Assembly: GCF_001553035.1 (NCBI RefSeq)
Contig: NZ_KQ959992.1
Span: 16,103-71,056, forward strand
Direction: 5' to 3'
Source of the DNA: Gemella haemolysans
Lineage (GTDB): Bacteria; Bacillota; Bacilli; Staphylococcales; Gemellaceae
Length of the DNA stretch: 54,954 bases
The position numbers and the translations under genes are program-made. Each line of letters opens with the position of its first letter. The stretch's first letter is position 1. Shown here piece after piece: positions 44,708 to 54,313 of this stretch. The notes under the pieces are model-generated. The model saw nothing but the letters and a program-made list of their open reading frames with translations. It made no database searches and had not been told where the DNA came from.

Positions 44708-46060
44708 ATGGCATTTGAGAATTTATCAGAAAGATTACAAAATACAATAGCTAAGCTTACTGGAAAAGGTAAAGTTTCAGAAGCGGATGTAAAAGAAATG
44801 ATGCGTGAAGTTAGATTAGCTTTATTAGAAGCGGACGTTAACTTCAAGGTTGTAAAAGAATTTGTAAAGAAAATAAGCGAAAGAGCAGTTGGAACAGAGG
44901 TTATGAAATCTCTTACTCCGGCACAACAAGTAGTAAAAATTGTAAATGAAGAATTAGTTGAATTACTAGGTGGTTCTAATGTTGAATTAAACCAAGGTGG
45001 TAAAATTACTACTGTAATGATGGTTGGTCTTCAAGGGGCTGGTAAAACAACAACAGCAGGTAAATTAGCGCTTAAAGTTAAAAAGACTATGAAGAAAAAA
45101 CCGCTTCTTATTGCTGCTGACGTTTATAGACCCGCTGCAGTTCAACAATTAAAAACATTAGGTAAGCAACTTGATATCGAAGTATTTTATGTAGATAAAG
45201 ATCCAGTAGATATTGTTAAGGATGGATTAGCTTTTGCTAAAGAAAATTACTTCAACTATGTAATCATCGATACAGCTGGACGTTTACACATCGATGAACT
45301 ATTAATGGATGAATTAAAAAATATTAAAGCTGCTACAACACCAGATGAAATATTACTTGTTGTCGATTCTATGATAGGTCAAGAAGCAGTTAATATTGCG
45401 ACTTCATTTGATGAACAACTTGATATTACTGGTTTAGTACTAACTAAGTTAGATGGTGATACTCGTGGTGGTGCTGCACTATCTATTAAGTCAATTACAG
45501 GAAAACCAATTAAGTTAGTCGGTATGGGTGAAAAAATGAATGACCTTGAGTTATTCCACCCAGAACGTATGGCATCTCGTATTTTAGGTATGGGTGACGT
45601 ACTTACATTAATCGAAAAAGCTCAAGCTTCTATCGATGAAGATGAAGCTAAAAAAATGCAGGAAAAAATTCTAAATCAAAGTTTTACTTTTGAAGATTTC
45701 TTAACTCAATTAGAACAAGTTAAAAAATTAGGTAGTCTTAAAGACATACTTGGAATGATTCCAGGAATGGGTAAACTAAAAAATATGAATTTAGATGCTG
45801 TTGATGAAAAACAATTTGTCTATATCGAGGCTATTATTAAGTCAATGACAATTGAAGAAAGACAAAATCCTGATATTATAAACGTACCGCGTAGAAAACG
45901 TATTGCACAAGGTAGTGGTCGACCTCTTAATGAGGTTCATAAACTTATCAAACAATTTGAAGAAATGAGAAAGATGATGAAACAATTCGGCGGACTTATG
46001 AATGATAAATCTAAAAGAAAGGGTCTTGGAAGAATGTTTGGTGGCAAACTTCCATTCTAG
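44708..46060 (+). CDS. ffh: Signal recognition particle protein Ffh
   Basis: SRP54 GTPase for co-translational membrane targeting. It has an N domain, a G domain (GLQGAGKTT near residue 110, DTAGRLH, TKLDGDTRGG) and a C-terminal Met-rich M domain (GMIPGMGKLKNM, MRKMMKQFGGLM). 450 aa is normal. The SRP RNA gene was not seen in the window. Confidence 0.96.
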   Translation: MAFENLSERLQNTIAKLTGKGKVSEADVKEMMREVRLALLEADVNFKVVKEFVKKISERAVGTEVMKSLTPAQQVVKIVNEELVELLGGSNVELNQGGKITTVMMVGLQGAGKTTTAGKLALKVKKTMKKKPLLIAADVYRPAAVQQLKTLGKQLDIEVFYVDKDPVDIVKDGLAFAKENYFNYVIIDTAGRLHIDELLMDELKNIKAATTPDEILLVVDSMIGQEAVNIATSFDEQLDITGLVLTKLDGDTRGGAALSIKSITGKPIKLVGMGEKMNDLELFHPERMASRILGMGDVLTLIEKAQASIDEDEAKKMQEKILNQSFTFEDFLTQLEQVKKLGSLKDILGMIPGMGKLKNMNLDAVDEKQFVYIEAIIKSMTIEERQNPDIINVPRRKRIAQGSGRPLNEVHKLIKQFEEMRKMMKQFGGLMNDKSKRKGLGRMFGGKLPF

Positions 46061-46066
46061 TTAATT

Positions 46067-46540
46067 ATGAATAATATAGTTTTATTCCAACCAGAGATTC
46101 CAGCTAATACAGGAAATATTGCACGTACTTGTGTTGGAACTAATACAAGATTACACTTAATTAGACCACTAGGATTCTCTATTGATGATAAACATGTAAA
46201 AAGAGCTGGTTTAGATTATTGGGAACATCTAGATTTAGTTGTTTGGGATAGTTTTGATGAATTTTTAGAAGCAACTAATGATAAGCACTACTATCTTATA
46301 ACTAAATTTGGAACGAAAAATTATTGTGATTTTGATTTTTCAAATGCAGATAATGAAGACATCTATTTTATTTTTGGTAGAGAGACAAAAGGTTTACCAA
46401 AGGAATTTAGAGAGAAATATAGTGAACAAGCATTACGTATTCCAATGAGCGAAAATGTTCGTTCTCTAAACTTGTCTAATACAGCTGCATTAATAATTTA
46501 TGAAGCTTTAAGACAACAAAATTTTAATAAATTAAAATAG
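46067..46540 (+). CDS. trmL: tRNA (cytidine/uridine-34 2'-O)-methyltransferase TrmL
   Basis: A SPOUT methyltransferase for the wobble base of tRNA-Leu, 157 aa. Motifs are [14 protein letters not shown] at the N-terminus, FGRETKGLP and [14 protein letters not shown]. It starts 6 bases after the ffh stop with no evident Shine-Dalgarno, so it may rely on translational coupling. Confidence 0.93.
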   Translation: MNNIVLFQPEIPANTGNIARTCVGTNTRLHLIRPLGFSIDDKHVKRAGLDYWEHLDLVVWDSFDEFLEATNDKHYYLITKFGTKNYCDFDFSNADNEDIYFIFGRETKGLPKEFREKYSEQALRIPMSENVRSLNLSNTAALIIYEALRQQNFNKLK

Positions 46541-46545
46541 TATGT

Positions 46546-46585
46546 GAGGGGAGAATTTAGGGTTTTTGTCTTGAATTAGCCCCTC
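46546..46585 (+). other. Hairpin between trmL and ybeY without a T-run
   Basis: GAGGGG (46546-46551) and CCCCTC (46580-46585) close a roughly 17-bp imperfect stem around a T-rich loop. The right arm is followed by TAAATAAG, not Ts, 27 bases before the ybeY start. It is more likely a processing or stability element, or a weak attenuator, than a strong terminator. Confidence 0.55.
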
Positions 46586-46612
46586 TAAATAAGAATATAT
46601 AAGGAGAAAATC

Positions 46613-47086
46613 ATGACATTTGTTGAAATTATAGATGATAATAACTTAGTAGAAGATAGTACAAAAGATATGTTGCTAAAACTATTAGATTGTGCAGCTG
46701 AGTATGAAGGTGTTGATACTGAGATTACTGAGATGTCGTTATCATTTGTTAGTAAAGAAGAAATACAAGAAATTAATCGTGACTATAGAGGAAAAGATGT
46801 ACCTACAGACGTTATCTCTTTTGCGTTAAATGATGAAGTCGAAGATGAAATTGATATTATTGGTCTTGAAGATGAGATTAATTCTATTGGTGATGTGATT
46901 ATCTGTGTAGATATTGCTCATGAACAAGCAAAAGAGTACGAACATAGTTTTGATAGAGAAATAGGTTTTCTTGCAGTACATGGATTTTTACACTTACTAG
47001 GTTATGACCACATGACTGAAGAAGATGAAAAAGAAATGTTTGGTAAACAAGATGAGATTCTTGAGAAGTTTGGTTTAAGGAGATAA
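46613..47086 (+). CDS. ybeY: Endoribonuclease YbeY
   Basis: Zinc-dependent RNase for 16S rRNA 3'-end maturation and ribosome quality control. The metal site [11 protein letters not shown] (H-x3-H-x5-H) is intact in a 157-aa chain. AAGGAG precedes the ATG. era begins 2 bases after its stop. In Bacillus dgkA and cdd lie between them and are absent here. Confidence 0.95.
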   Translation: MTFVEIIDDNNLVEDSTKDMLLKLLDCAAEYEGVDTEITEMSLSFVSKEEIQEINRDYRGKDVPTDVISFALNDEVEDEIDIIGLEDEINSIGDVIICVDIAHEQAKEYEHSFDREIGFLAVHGFLHLLGYDHMTEEDEKEMFGKQDEILEKFGLRR

Positions 47087-47088
47087 GC

Positions 47089-47997
47089 ATGTTTGAAGAA
47101 CAAATTAAAACGGGATTTGTCACAATTATAGGTAGACCTAATGCTGGTAAATCTACGTTATTAAATAATATATTAAAACAAAAAATAGCAATAATGTCGG
47201 ATAAACCACAAACGACACGTAATATTATAAATGGTGTTTATACAGATAATGATTCACAAATAGTCTTTATTGACACACCTGGTATTCACAAGCCAAAACA
47301 TAGACTTGGTGATTATATGATGAAACTTGCTAGTAGTGCAATTCAAGAATCTGAGATAGTTTATCTAATTATAAATGCGAGTGAGAAGTTTGGGCCTGGA
47401 GATCAACATTTAATAAATATAGTTAAGGAATTAAAAGTTCCAACGTTTTTATTAATTAACAAGATCGATTTAATTTCACCTGAACAACTTATTCAGATTA
47501 TTGAATTTTATAAAGATTTATATGATTTTGTTGAGATAGTTCCAATTTCAGCATTAAAATCAATAAATGTTGATAATCTATTAAATACAACAAAAAAATA
47601 CTTACAACCAAGTTTTAAAATGTATCCTGATGATGTGATTACTGACTCTCCGGAGTATTTTGTAATATCGGAATTCATTAGGGAAAAAGTACTACAATTA
47701 ACAGAGCAAGAGATTCCACATTCAATTGCTGTTGTGATTGATAGAATAGAGAAACAACATGGTAAAAAGAAAAATATTATAGCTACAATTGTTGTTGAAA
47801 GAAAATCACAAAAAGGTATGATTATTGGTAAACAAGGTAAGATGATTAAAGAAATTGGTTCTAGAGCAAGAAAAGATATCGAGGTTCTTCTAGGGGAGAA
47901 AGTATTTTTAGAACTTTGGGTTAAAGTTATTGATAACTGGAGATCTAAACCAAACCAAATTCGTGACCTTGGCTATAGGGATGATATTTTTGACTAA
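47089..47997 (+). CDS. era: Ribosome-assembly GTPase Era
   Basis: A 302-aa GTPase with a KH domain that binds the 3' end of 16S rRNA. G1 is [10 protein letters not shown]3 is [11 protein letters not shown]4 is NKID; the KH region reads [19 protein letters not shown] lies inside the end of ybeY. It overlaps the start region of recO. Confidence 0.96.
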   Translation: MFEEQIKTGFVTIIGRPNAGKSTLLNNILKQKIAIMSDKPQTTRNIINGVYTDNDSQIVFIDTPGIHKPKHRLGDYMMKLASSAIQESEIVYLIINASEKFGPGDQHLINIVKELKVPTFLLINKIDLISPEQLIQIIEFYKDLYDFVEIVPISALKSINVDNLLNTTKKYLQPSFKMYPDDVITDSPEYFVISEFIREKVLQLTEQEIPHSIAVVIDRIEKQHGKKKNIIATIVVERKSQKGMIIGKQGKMIKEIGSRARKDIEVLLGEKVFLELWVKVIDNWRSKPNQIRDLGYRDDIFD

Positions 47998-48712
47998 TAG
48001 AAATTTTATTACAGGAATAATAATAAAAAAAATAAGATATAGAGATTACCATGAAATATTGCATGTTTTAACTGAACAGGGTAATATAGAAAGTTTTTTT
48101 TATGAAAATGTCCATAAAAGTAAGAAGAAAATTAAGGTTAGTACACCATATGAGGTATCTATTAATTTTTTTCCTACTAGTGGAATGAACAAAATTACAA
48201 ATCTAGAAATAGAAAATACGTATACAAATATTGTATATGACATATTAAAAAATAGCTATGTTGCCAATATGTTGGAATATGTTAATTTAATAAATGATGA
48301 TACATTTAATATGTATAAGTTATTGAAGGTATGTTTAAAAAATATAGAAAATGATGTTTCTGAAAAACTTGTTTTAATATATTTTTTGTGTCAAATTTTA
48401 AAAGGTCAGGGTTTTATGTTTAAATATCAAAAAACAGATCAACCTTATGTAGGATATAGCTTTTTAAAGAATAGCTTTGTTGATAAGTTTAATATTGATC
48501 ATAGTGTATATGGTCTTAGTGATTCATTAGTGAAACTTACATATTATATGACTGTTAAAAATATCGACTTTTTAGAAAGTTTGGAAATAGAAAACAAAGA
48601 TTTAATTCAATTATTCTCATTTTTAAATATGGTATTTAAAGAATTTGTAGGAATAGAAACTAAATCTTATACTAAAATATTAGAACTAGAAGAGATGCTC
48701 GGTTCTAATTAA
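47990..48712 (+). CDS. recO: DNA repair protein RecO (divergent)
   Basis: A 240-aa protein in the place of recO (era-recO in Firmicutes), with an OB-fold-like start ([22 protein letters not shown]) and a helical C-terminal part. The usual zinc cysteines of the C-terminal domain are absent: only isolated cysteines (VCLKN, FLCQIL) occur. Identification rests on position, length and the N-terminal pattern. TTG at 47990 is favoured because TAGGG lies 9 nt upstream; the in-frame ATG at 47981 has that same sequence directly against it. Either start overlaps the era stop. Confidence 0.75.
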   Translation: MTNRNFITGIIIKKIRYRDYHEILHVLTEQGNIESFFYENVHKSKKKIKVSTPYEVSINFFPTSGMNKITNLEIENTYTNIVYDILKNSYVANMLEYVNLINDDTFNMYKLLKVCLKNIENDVSEKLVLIYFLCQILKGQGFMFKYQKTDQPYVGYSFLKNSFVDKFNIDHSVYGLSDSLVKLTYYMTVKNIDFLESLEIENKDLIQLFSFLNMVFKEFVGIETKSYTKILELEEMLGSN

Positions 48713-48726
48713 GAAAGAGGCCATAT

Positions 48727-49521
48727 ATGAATAATGCAATAGGAGTATTTGATAGTGGAGTAGGTGGACTAACAGTTGCTCGTGAGATTATGAGACAGTT
48801 ACCCAATGAAACTATCTATTATTTCGGAGATGTTAAAAATTGCCCTTATGGTGATAAAACAAAGGAAGAAATAATAAAAAATACGGATAGAGCAGTAAAA
48901 TTCTTAATAGATAAGGGAGTAAAGCTTGTTGTTTTAGCATGTAATACTGCAACAGCTGCGGCACTAGACTATCTGCAAAATAAATATGAAGTACCTATTA
49001 TAGGAGTTGTTCAACCAGGTGCAAGACGAGCTATACAAGCAACAGAGAATAATAAAGTACTGGTATTAGGAACAAAATTTACAGCAAATTCAAAAGTATA
49101 TGATATGGAAATCGAAAATATCAATTCTAATATTATAGTTTTTGATAAAGCCTGCCCAGCTTTTGTACCGTTTATTGAGTCAGAAGGAAATCTTGATAAA
49201 GAGGCTACTAAAAATTTAATATCTGATACATTAGGTAATACTAATACACTGGGAGTTGATACTGTAGTTCTTGGTTGTACACATTATCCTATATTGAAGA
49301 AAGATATAGAAGAATATTATGGTAATAATATTAAAGTTATTTCTTCAGGAAGAGAAGCAGCACGTGAAGTAAGTACTGTTTTAGGATATGCAAAATTACA
49401 TCAGAAAAAGTTAAATAAAAAAGAACACAGATTCTTTATTTCACAAGAAAGTGATAATTTTGATAGTATTGCTTCTAAGTGGTTAAAGAAAGATATTAAT
49501 GCAGAAGTAGTTGAAATATAG
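48727..49521 (+). CDS. murI: Glutamate racemase
   Basis: Supplies D-glutamate for peptidoglycan. The two catalytic cysteines are in LACNTATAA and GCTHYPIL; the N-terminus is GVFDSGVGGLTV. 264 aa. AGAGG precedes the ATG. Its product feeds the pathway whose D-Glu is later amidated by MurT-GatD (13.7-15.7 kb). Confidence 0.96.
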   Translation: MNNAIGVFDSGVGGLTVAREIMRQLPNETIYYFGDVKNCPYGDKTKEEIIKNTDRAVKFLIDKGVKLVVLACNTATAAALDYLQNKYEVPIIGVVQPGARRAIQATENNKVLVLGTKFTANSKVYDMEIENINSNIIVFDKACPAFVPFIESEGNLDKEATKNLISDTLGNTNTLGVDTVVLGCTHYPILKKDIEEYYGNNIKVISSGREAAREVSTVLGYAKLHQKKLNKKEHRFFISQESDNFDSIASKWLKKDINAEVVEI

Positions 49522-49531
49522 GAGTGATACA

Positions 49532-50116
49532 ATGAAAGAATTGATTTTAGCATCGAATAATGCACATAAAGTTGAAGAAATAAAAAGCATATTAAGTGAT
49601 TATAATATACTAACTTTAAAAGATATTAATTTTACTGATGAGATTATTGAAGATGGATTAACATTTGAAGAAAATGCTTTGATAAAGGCAAGAACAATCT
49701 CAAAATATTCAGGAAAAACTGCAATAGCAGATGATAGTGGACTTAGTGTTGAACTATTAGAGGGTCGTCCTGGAGTCTATTCTGCAAGATATTCAAAAGA
49801 ACAAACTGATGCAAAGAATATAGAGAAAGTATTATCTGAGTTAGATGGTAAGAAATCAAATGCTAAGTTTGTATCAGTTATAGCGTTAGTTAAACCTGAT
49901 GGTACGGAATTTACTTTTAGAGGAGAATGTCATGGTGAAATTATCTCTGAACAAAGAGGTAATAATGGTTTTGGATATGATCCTATATTTTATGTTCCAA
50001 GTTTAGAAAAAACATTTGCAGAATTAAGTTCTGACGAAAAAAATAGTATCAGTCATCGAAAAGAATCGTTGGAGAAATTTTCTAATTTTTTGAAAGAAGA
50101 AAATAATGAAAACTAA
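49532..50116 (+). CDS. rdgB: XTP/dITP diphosphatase (RdgB/HAM1)
   Basis: Removes non-canonical purine triphosphates. It has SNNAHKVEEI, TFEENALIKA, ADDSGLSVELL and GYDPIFYVP, in 194 aa. ATG 49532 is chosen because AGGAG of the site is 7 nt upstream; the ATG at 49511 lies inside murI without a site. In streptococci murI and rdgB are adjacent or fused; here they remain separate. Confidence 0.94.
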   Translation: MKELILASNNAHKVEEIKSILSDYNILTLKDINFTDEIIEDGLTFEENALIKARTISKYSGKTAIADDSGLSVELLEGRPGVYSARYSKEQTDAKNIEKVLSELDGKKSNAKFVSVIALVKPDGTEFTFRGECHGEIISEQRGNNGFGYDPIFYVPSLEKTFAELSSDEKNSISHRKESLEKFSNFLKEENNEN

Positions 50117-50318
50117 AATAATACGAGAAGATTGTATTGCTTGTGGTAATTGTAATGCGATATGCCCTGATGTATATGATTATGATGAAGACGGAATAGC
50201 GTATTGCATTATCGACGATAATAAGATGACTGATGAAGTTGCTGAAAAGTATCGTAGTTTAGTTTTAGAAGCAAAAGTTAATTGTCCAACTGAGGCAGTT
50301 TTTGTAGAAGAAGACTAG
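50106..50318 (+). CDS. fer: Single-cluster [4Fe-4S] ferredoxin
   Basis: A 70-aa acidic ferredoxin. CIACGNC (with a third Cys in ICPD) plus the lone Cys in NCPTEA bind one [4Fe-4S] cluster, as in Bacillus Fer. It overlaps rdgB by 11 bases with only a weak AAGAAG upstream. The redox partners are unknown. Confidence 0.93.
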   Translation: MKTKIIREDCIACGNCNAICPDVYDYDEDGIAYCIIDDNKMTDEVAEKYRSLVLEAKVNCPTEAVFVEED

Positions 50319-50331
50319 AAAGGAGAGAAGA

Positions 50332-52653
50332 TTGAGCAATAAAAAGACAAAAAGTACAAAAAAAACAAGTAAAACTAATAAAAATAAGAAAGCCACTAAG
50401 GTTAGTGGTAAAAAGGCAAGTGTAAAGAAAGCTCCAAAGAAAAATGTTATTCCCGTTTTGTCTAAAGAAGTCTATCGTGGATTATATTTTGTAATTTCTG
50501 TTCTTATAGTAATTTTAGCTGTTTTGCAAATGGGATTTATTGGTAGATTTTTTGATACACTTTTTAAATATTTATTTGGAAGTTTTAGTTATCTTATCTA
50601 TATAATAATAGTTGCAACACCAATATATTATATTATGAATAAAAAGCTAAAAACTCCAGCAATTATAGTAATATTATTAATTTTAGTAGATTTTCTATTT
50701 CAGTTAATTTACATTGGCAATAGTGATAATAATTTATTAGGTTTTAATGATATTTACAATAATAGAGTTAGTTCATATGGTGGAGGACTATTATCATATT
50801 ATCCTGTTAAATTCTTAATTTATTTATTATCTTATTATGGTTCATTATTGGTAATAATATCAGCTATAATAACAGTTATATTTTTATATTTTAATATTAA
50901 TCATAGGGAGTTAGTCTTAAGGATTAAACATCATATAGTTAATGCATTTGATAAAAATGAGTATATAGAAGATTCTTTAGATGATTATCAAGAAGAGGAT
51001 GATATTATCTATGACGAATATAATTCGTCTAATGTTAATAGAGAAAACTCTAATGAACAAAGATATAATAAAATTAAAGATAAAGATTTAGTTGTTGATA
51101 TAAGAGAATTCAAAGAAGATGAAGAATTCTATGATGAGGAAATTATACAACGTCCTTCTAGAAAACAACCTAAATTAAATAAAGAACATATTACTGTTGA
51201 AGAAGAAACGGTTAATGAAATAGTTTCAGAAGAGTCGTATGATAATTATCAACTTCCACCAGTTACTCTACTTAATAACCCAGTTAAGAAGCAAACTATT
51301 ACTAAAGGTGATGTAGTAGAAAAATCAAAAATTCTTCAAAGTACATTTAATAATTTCGGTATTGAGGTTAAGATTGTCAAAGCAATAGTAGGACCATCGA
51401 TTACACAGTTCCAAATATTACCAACTCCAGGAACTAAGGTTAGTAAGATAGTAAACTTAAGTAATGATATAGCACTAAATTTAGCAGCTAAAGATGTACG
51501 TATTGAAGCACCAATTCCCGGTAAATCATTAATAGGTATAGAAATACCTAATACGGTAAATGAGCTAGTAACGATGAAAGAGGTTTTTGTTAATGATGAA
51601 GATAATTCACCACTATCTGTTGCATTAGGTAAAGATGTATCAGGTGAATCAATTTTTACTAGAATTGATAAAACACCTCACTTATTAATAGCAGGTTCTA
51701 CAGGAAGTGGTAAGTCAGTTTGTGTAAATACGATAATTACGAGTATATTATTAAAAAATAAACCAGATAAAGTTAAATTGATAATGATAGATCCTAAGAT
51801 GGTTGAGCTATCAATTTATGATGGTATTCCACACTTACTTACTTCTGTTGTTACAGATCCTGTGAAAGCAGCCGATGTTCTACATAAAGTTGTTCTTGAA
51901 ATGGAAAACAGATACAGAGAGTTTGCAAGAGCTAGAGTAAGAAATATGGAAGGTTATAACAAAATTGCTGCAAAAGATCCAGACTATAAAGAACTTCCTT
52001 ATATAGTAGTTATTATAGATGAGTTAGCTGATTTAATGATGGTATCTTCTAAAGAAGTAGAAGAATCAATTGCTCGAATAGCACAGAAAGCTAGGGCAGC
52101 TGGTATACATATGATAATAGCAACTCAAAGACCTTCAGTTGATGTTATTACAGGAGTTATTAAAACCAATATTCCATCAAGAATTGCTTTTGCTGTAAGT
52201 TCTAGTATTGATTCAAGAACTATTCTTGATAAATCGGGTGCAGAAACACTACTAGGTAAAGGTGATATGCTTTACTTATCAGCTGATTCAAGTAAGCCAG
52301 TACGTGTGCAAGGAGCATTCTTATCTGATGAAGAAGTAGAGAAAGTTGTTGACTTTGTAAAGAGTCAGTCTGAAGCACAGTACGATCCAAATATGACTCC
52401 AAGTGAAGTAAGTTCACAAAATGGAGGCACATCAGGAGAAGATGTAGATCCGTTATATAAAGAGGTACTATTATTTATAGCTAAAACACAAAAAGCTTCC
52501 GCTTCATTATTGCAAAGAAGATTTAAGATAGGCTATAATAGAGCAGCTCGAATAATAGATATGCTTGAGGAAGATGGGTACATTGGACCCGTAGATGGGA
52601 GTAAACCAAGAAAAGTATTTTTAGAAAAAGAATACGCAGAAGATTATGAATAA
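50332..52653 (+). CDS. ftsK: DNA translocase FtsK/SpoIIIE
   Basis: A 773-aa septal DNA pump. It has a Lys/Thr/Ser-rich N-terminus (1-45), four membrane helices (about 45-190), an acidic linker (210-320), a RecA-like motor (Walker A GSTGSGKSVC near 456, Walker B VVIIDELADLMM) and the C-terminal gamma winged helix (ASLLQRRFKIGYNRAARIID) that reads polar DNA motifs and contacts Xer recombinase. TTG at 50332 is supported by AAAGGAG 6 nt upstream. Confidence 0.95.
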   Translation: MSNKKTKSTKKTSKTNKNKKATKVSGKKASVKKAPKKNVIPVLSKEVYRGLYFVISVLIVILAVLQMGFIGRFFDTLFKYLFGSFSYLIYIIIVATPIYYIMNKKLKTPAIIVILLILVDFLFQLIYIGNSDNNLLGFNDIYNNRVSSYGGGLLSYYPVKFLIYLLSYYGSLLVIISAIITVIFLYFNINHRELVLRIKHHIVNAFDKNEYIEDSLDDYQEEDDIIYDEYNSSNVNRENSNEQRYNKIKDKDLVVDIREFKEDEEFYDEEIIQRPSRKQPKLNKEHITVEEETVNEIVSEESYDNYQLPPVTLLNNPVKKQTITKGDVVEKSKILQSTFNNFGIEVKIVKAIVGPSITQFQILPTPGTKVSKIVNLSNDIALNLAAKDVRIEAPIPGKSLIGIEIPNTVNELVTMKEVFVNDEDNSPLSVALGKDVSGESIFTRIDKTPHLLIAGSTGSGKSVCVNTIITSILLKNKPDKVKLIMIDPKMVELSIYDGIPHLLTSVVTDPVKAADVLHKVVLEMENRYREFARARVRNMEGYNKIAAKDPDYKELPYIVVIIDELADLMMVSSKEVEESIARIAQKARAAGIHMIIATQRPSVDVITGVIKTNIPSRIAFAVSSSIDSRTILDKSGAETLLGKGDMLYLSADSSKPVRVQGAFLSDEEVEKVVDFVKSQSEAQYDPNMTPSEVSSQNGGTSGEDVDPLYKEVLLFIAKTQKASASLLQRRFKIGYNRAARIIDMLEEDGYIGPVDGSKPRKVFLEKEYAEDYE

Positions 52654-52666
52654 AAGCAAAAAAAAG

Positions 52667-52690
52667 TTTACATAAAATTAATTATGTAAA
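52667..52690. promoter_or_regulatory. Inverted repeat TTTACATAA-N6-TTATGTAAA before the surface-protein gene
   Basis: A perfect 9-bp inverted repeat with a 6-nt spacer, lying just upstream of, and partly within, the likely promoter (TATATT near 52703-52708). No T-run follows, so it looks like an operator and not a terminator. The same arms and spacer length recur at 54841-54864. Confidence 0.5.
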
Positions 52691-52722
52691 TCGTAGTTAA
52701 ATTATATTAGAGGTGAATAAAA

Positions 52723-53556
52723 GTGAAAAAAAATAATAAATTATTAATAGGATTACTAACTATAGTAATTTTAGCAGTTATTGGATTATCTGCATATGCT
52801 TATCAAAAGCAACAAGCACTGAATAGTAATAAACCAAAAGTTGAGAATAAAAAAGAAGATTCTAAATTAGAGAAATTAATAAAAGAAACAGTTTCTAAAT
52901 TTAATAAAGAAAATGACTTAAATAAAAAAATTGAAATATTTAAATCAATTCTTGATAAAAAGGATGAAGTTGCAAAAGAGAACAAAGATAAACTAAACAG
53001 TGAGTATAATGATGCAATTAAAAACATGCGTGAAAAACTAAATAACGCTGTTAAGGAAAAAATTAAAAACGCTTCATTAAATGATGAAGATAAGAAAAAT
53101 AATGAGAAAGTTGATTCTGTAAAAAAAGAATTAAATGAATTACAATCTACTCTTGAAAAAGAAAAATCAGTTTTATTTGAAAAAGAAGAAGACTACAATT
53201 CTATCGTTCAGAGTATTAAAGATGCGTTAACAGCTTTAGAGGCTCCTAAGTCTACAGAATCTAATCAATCTCAACAACAGCAGGAAACACAGGCACAAGC
53301 TACTGCAGAAACACATGAAGCACCAGCTCCTCAACAACCTGCAAATACATACACACCAAGCTATAGTAATAGTAGTAACTCTTCTAGTAATAATTCTAAT
53401 AGTAATACTTCTGCTGAGAGTAGTGGACCAAGTAATCCATCGAATAGTGCAGCAACTACTGAAACACCAGCTAATAGCGGTTCTACTACAATTCCAGAAG
53501 CACCAGCTACGACAGTACCACCAGCTAGTACAGAAACTCCAGGTACTGGTCAATAA
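52723..53556 (+). CDS. Membrane-anchored extracellular protein with coiled coil and Ser/Pro/Gln-rich tail
   Basis: A 277-aa protein: short basic N-terminus, one membrane helix (about 7-27, uncleaved anchor or signal), a Lys/Glu-rich coiled coil (about 45-165), then a low-complexity tail (about 175-277) rich in Ser, Asn, Thr, Pro, Gln and Ala, suited to spanning the cell wall. There is no LPxTG motif at the end (STETPGTGQ) and no lipobox. No family recognised. The start is GTG with GAGG 9 nt upstream. It follows ftsK and precedes pgsA with its own terminator. Confidence 0.75.
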   Translation: MKKNNKLLIGLLTIVILAVIGLSAYAYQKQQALNSNKPKVENKKEDSKLEKLIKETVSKFNKENDLNKKIEIFKSILDKKDEVAKENKDKLNSEYNDAIKNMREKLNNAVKEKIKNASLNDEDKKNNEKVDSVKKELNELQSTLEKEKSVLFEKEEDYNSIVQSIKDALTALEAPKSTESNQSQQQQETQAQATAETHEAPAPQQPANTYTPSYSNSSNSSSNNSNSNTSAESSGPSNPSNSAATTETPANSGSTTIPEAPATTVPPASTETPGTGQ

Positions 53557-53565
53557 CACTTTTGA

Positions 53566-53600
53566 AATACAGGATAATTAGATTTATCCTGTATTTTTTA
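53566..53600 (+). terminator. Terminator of the surface-protein gene
   Basis: ATACAGGATAA / TTATCCTGTAT stem followed by TTTTTTATT. Confidence 0.85.
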
Positions 53601-53629
53601 TTGTAGCAAGTTATAGAATATGTTATAAT
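53601..53629 (+). promoter_or_regulatory. pgsA promoter
   Basis: TTGTAG (53601-53606), a 17-nt spacer and extended -10 TGT TATAAT (53624-53629), directly after the preceding terminator. Confidence 0.65.
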
Positions 53630-53679
53630 TAATAATGAATTGAATTTATACTTTAAGTTAGAAGGGTAATTAAAAAATA

Positions 53680-54249
53680 ATGAATCTACCGAATAAAATA
53701 ACATTATTTAGAACAATATTAATACCTGTATTTATACTATTTTTACTAGTTGATATGGGAGGAAGTATTTCTATTCTAGGAGGAAGAGATATATCCTTAA
53801 ATATTTTTATAGCAGCATTAATATTTATATTTGCATCATTTACTGATTTTATTGATGGTTATTTAGCAAGAAAATATAATTTAGTTACAAATATGGGTAA
53901 ATTCTTAGATCCATTAGCTGATAAACTTCTTGTTGGAAGTGCATTTATAGTTATGGTTGAATTAGGATTAATGCACAGTTGGATGGTAGTTGTTGTAATT
54001 GCGAGAGAATTTGCTGTAACAGGTCTTAGATTATTAGCTGTTGAAAAAGGTGAAGTTATACCTGCTGGTATTTTAGGAAAACTAAAGACTATTAGTCAAT
54101 TAATCGCTATAATTCTTATATTATTAGGAAATCCTATTTTTAATACTATGGGATTTAAACTAGATTATATTCTATTGTGGATATCAGTAATTTTAACGAT
54201 ACTATCTGGAATCGAGTATTTCAAAAATTCATTACATGTATTCAAATAA
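53680..54249 (+). CDS. pgsA: CDP-diacylglycerol-glycerol-3-phosphate 3-phosphatidyltransferase
   Basis: Committed step of phosphatidylglycerol synthesis. The CDP-alcohol phosphotransferase motif is complete: DFIDGYLAR ... [10 protein letters not shown]. There are five to six membrane helices in 189 aa. GAAGGG is 13 nt upstream of the ATG, farther than usual, but the start MNLPNKIT is standard for the family. Confidence 0.95.
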   Translation: MNLPNKITLFRTILIPVFILFLLVDMGGSISILGGRDISLNIFIAALIFIFASFTDFIDGYLARKYNLVTNMGKFLDPLADKLLVGSAFIVMVELGLMHSWMVVVVIAREFAVTGLRLLAVEKGEVIPAGILGKLKTISQLIAIILILLGNPIFNTMGFKLDYILLWISVILTILSGIEYFKNSLHVFK

Positions 54250-54287
54250 TGTTAGTGATAGGTGGTTCTGCCTATCCTAGCATTTTT
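54249..54287 (+). terminator. Terminator after pgsA
   Basis: ATGTTAGTGATAGG / CCTATCcTAGCAT stem, then TTTTTT. Confidence 0.8.
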
Positions 54288-54313
54288 TATTTTTTTGGAG
54301 GTATTTTTTATAA

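Noticed and set aside
53236-53581. ORFs in other frames across the Ser/Pro/Gln-rich tail
   Set aside because: They are open only because of the low-complexity codon pattern, lack ribosome-binding sites, and overlap a better-supported gene.
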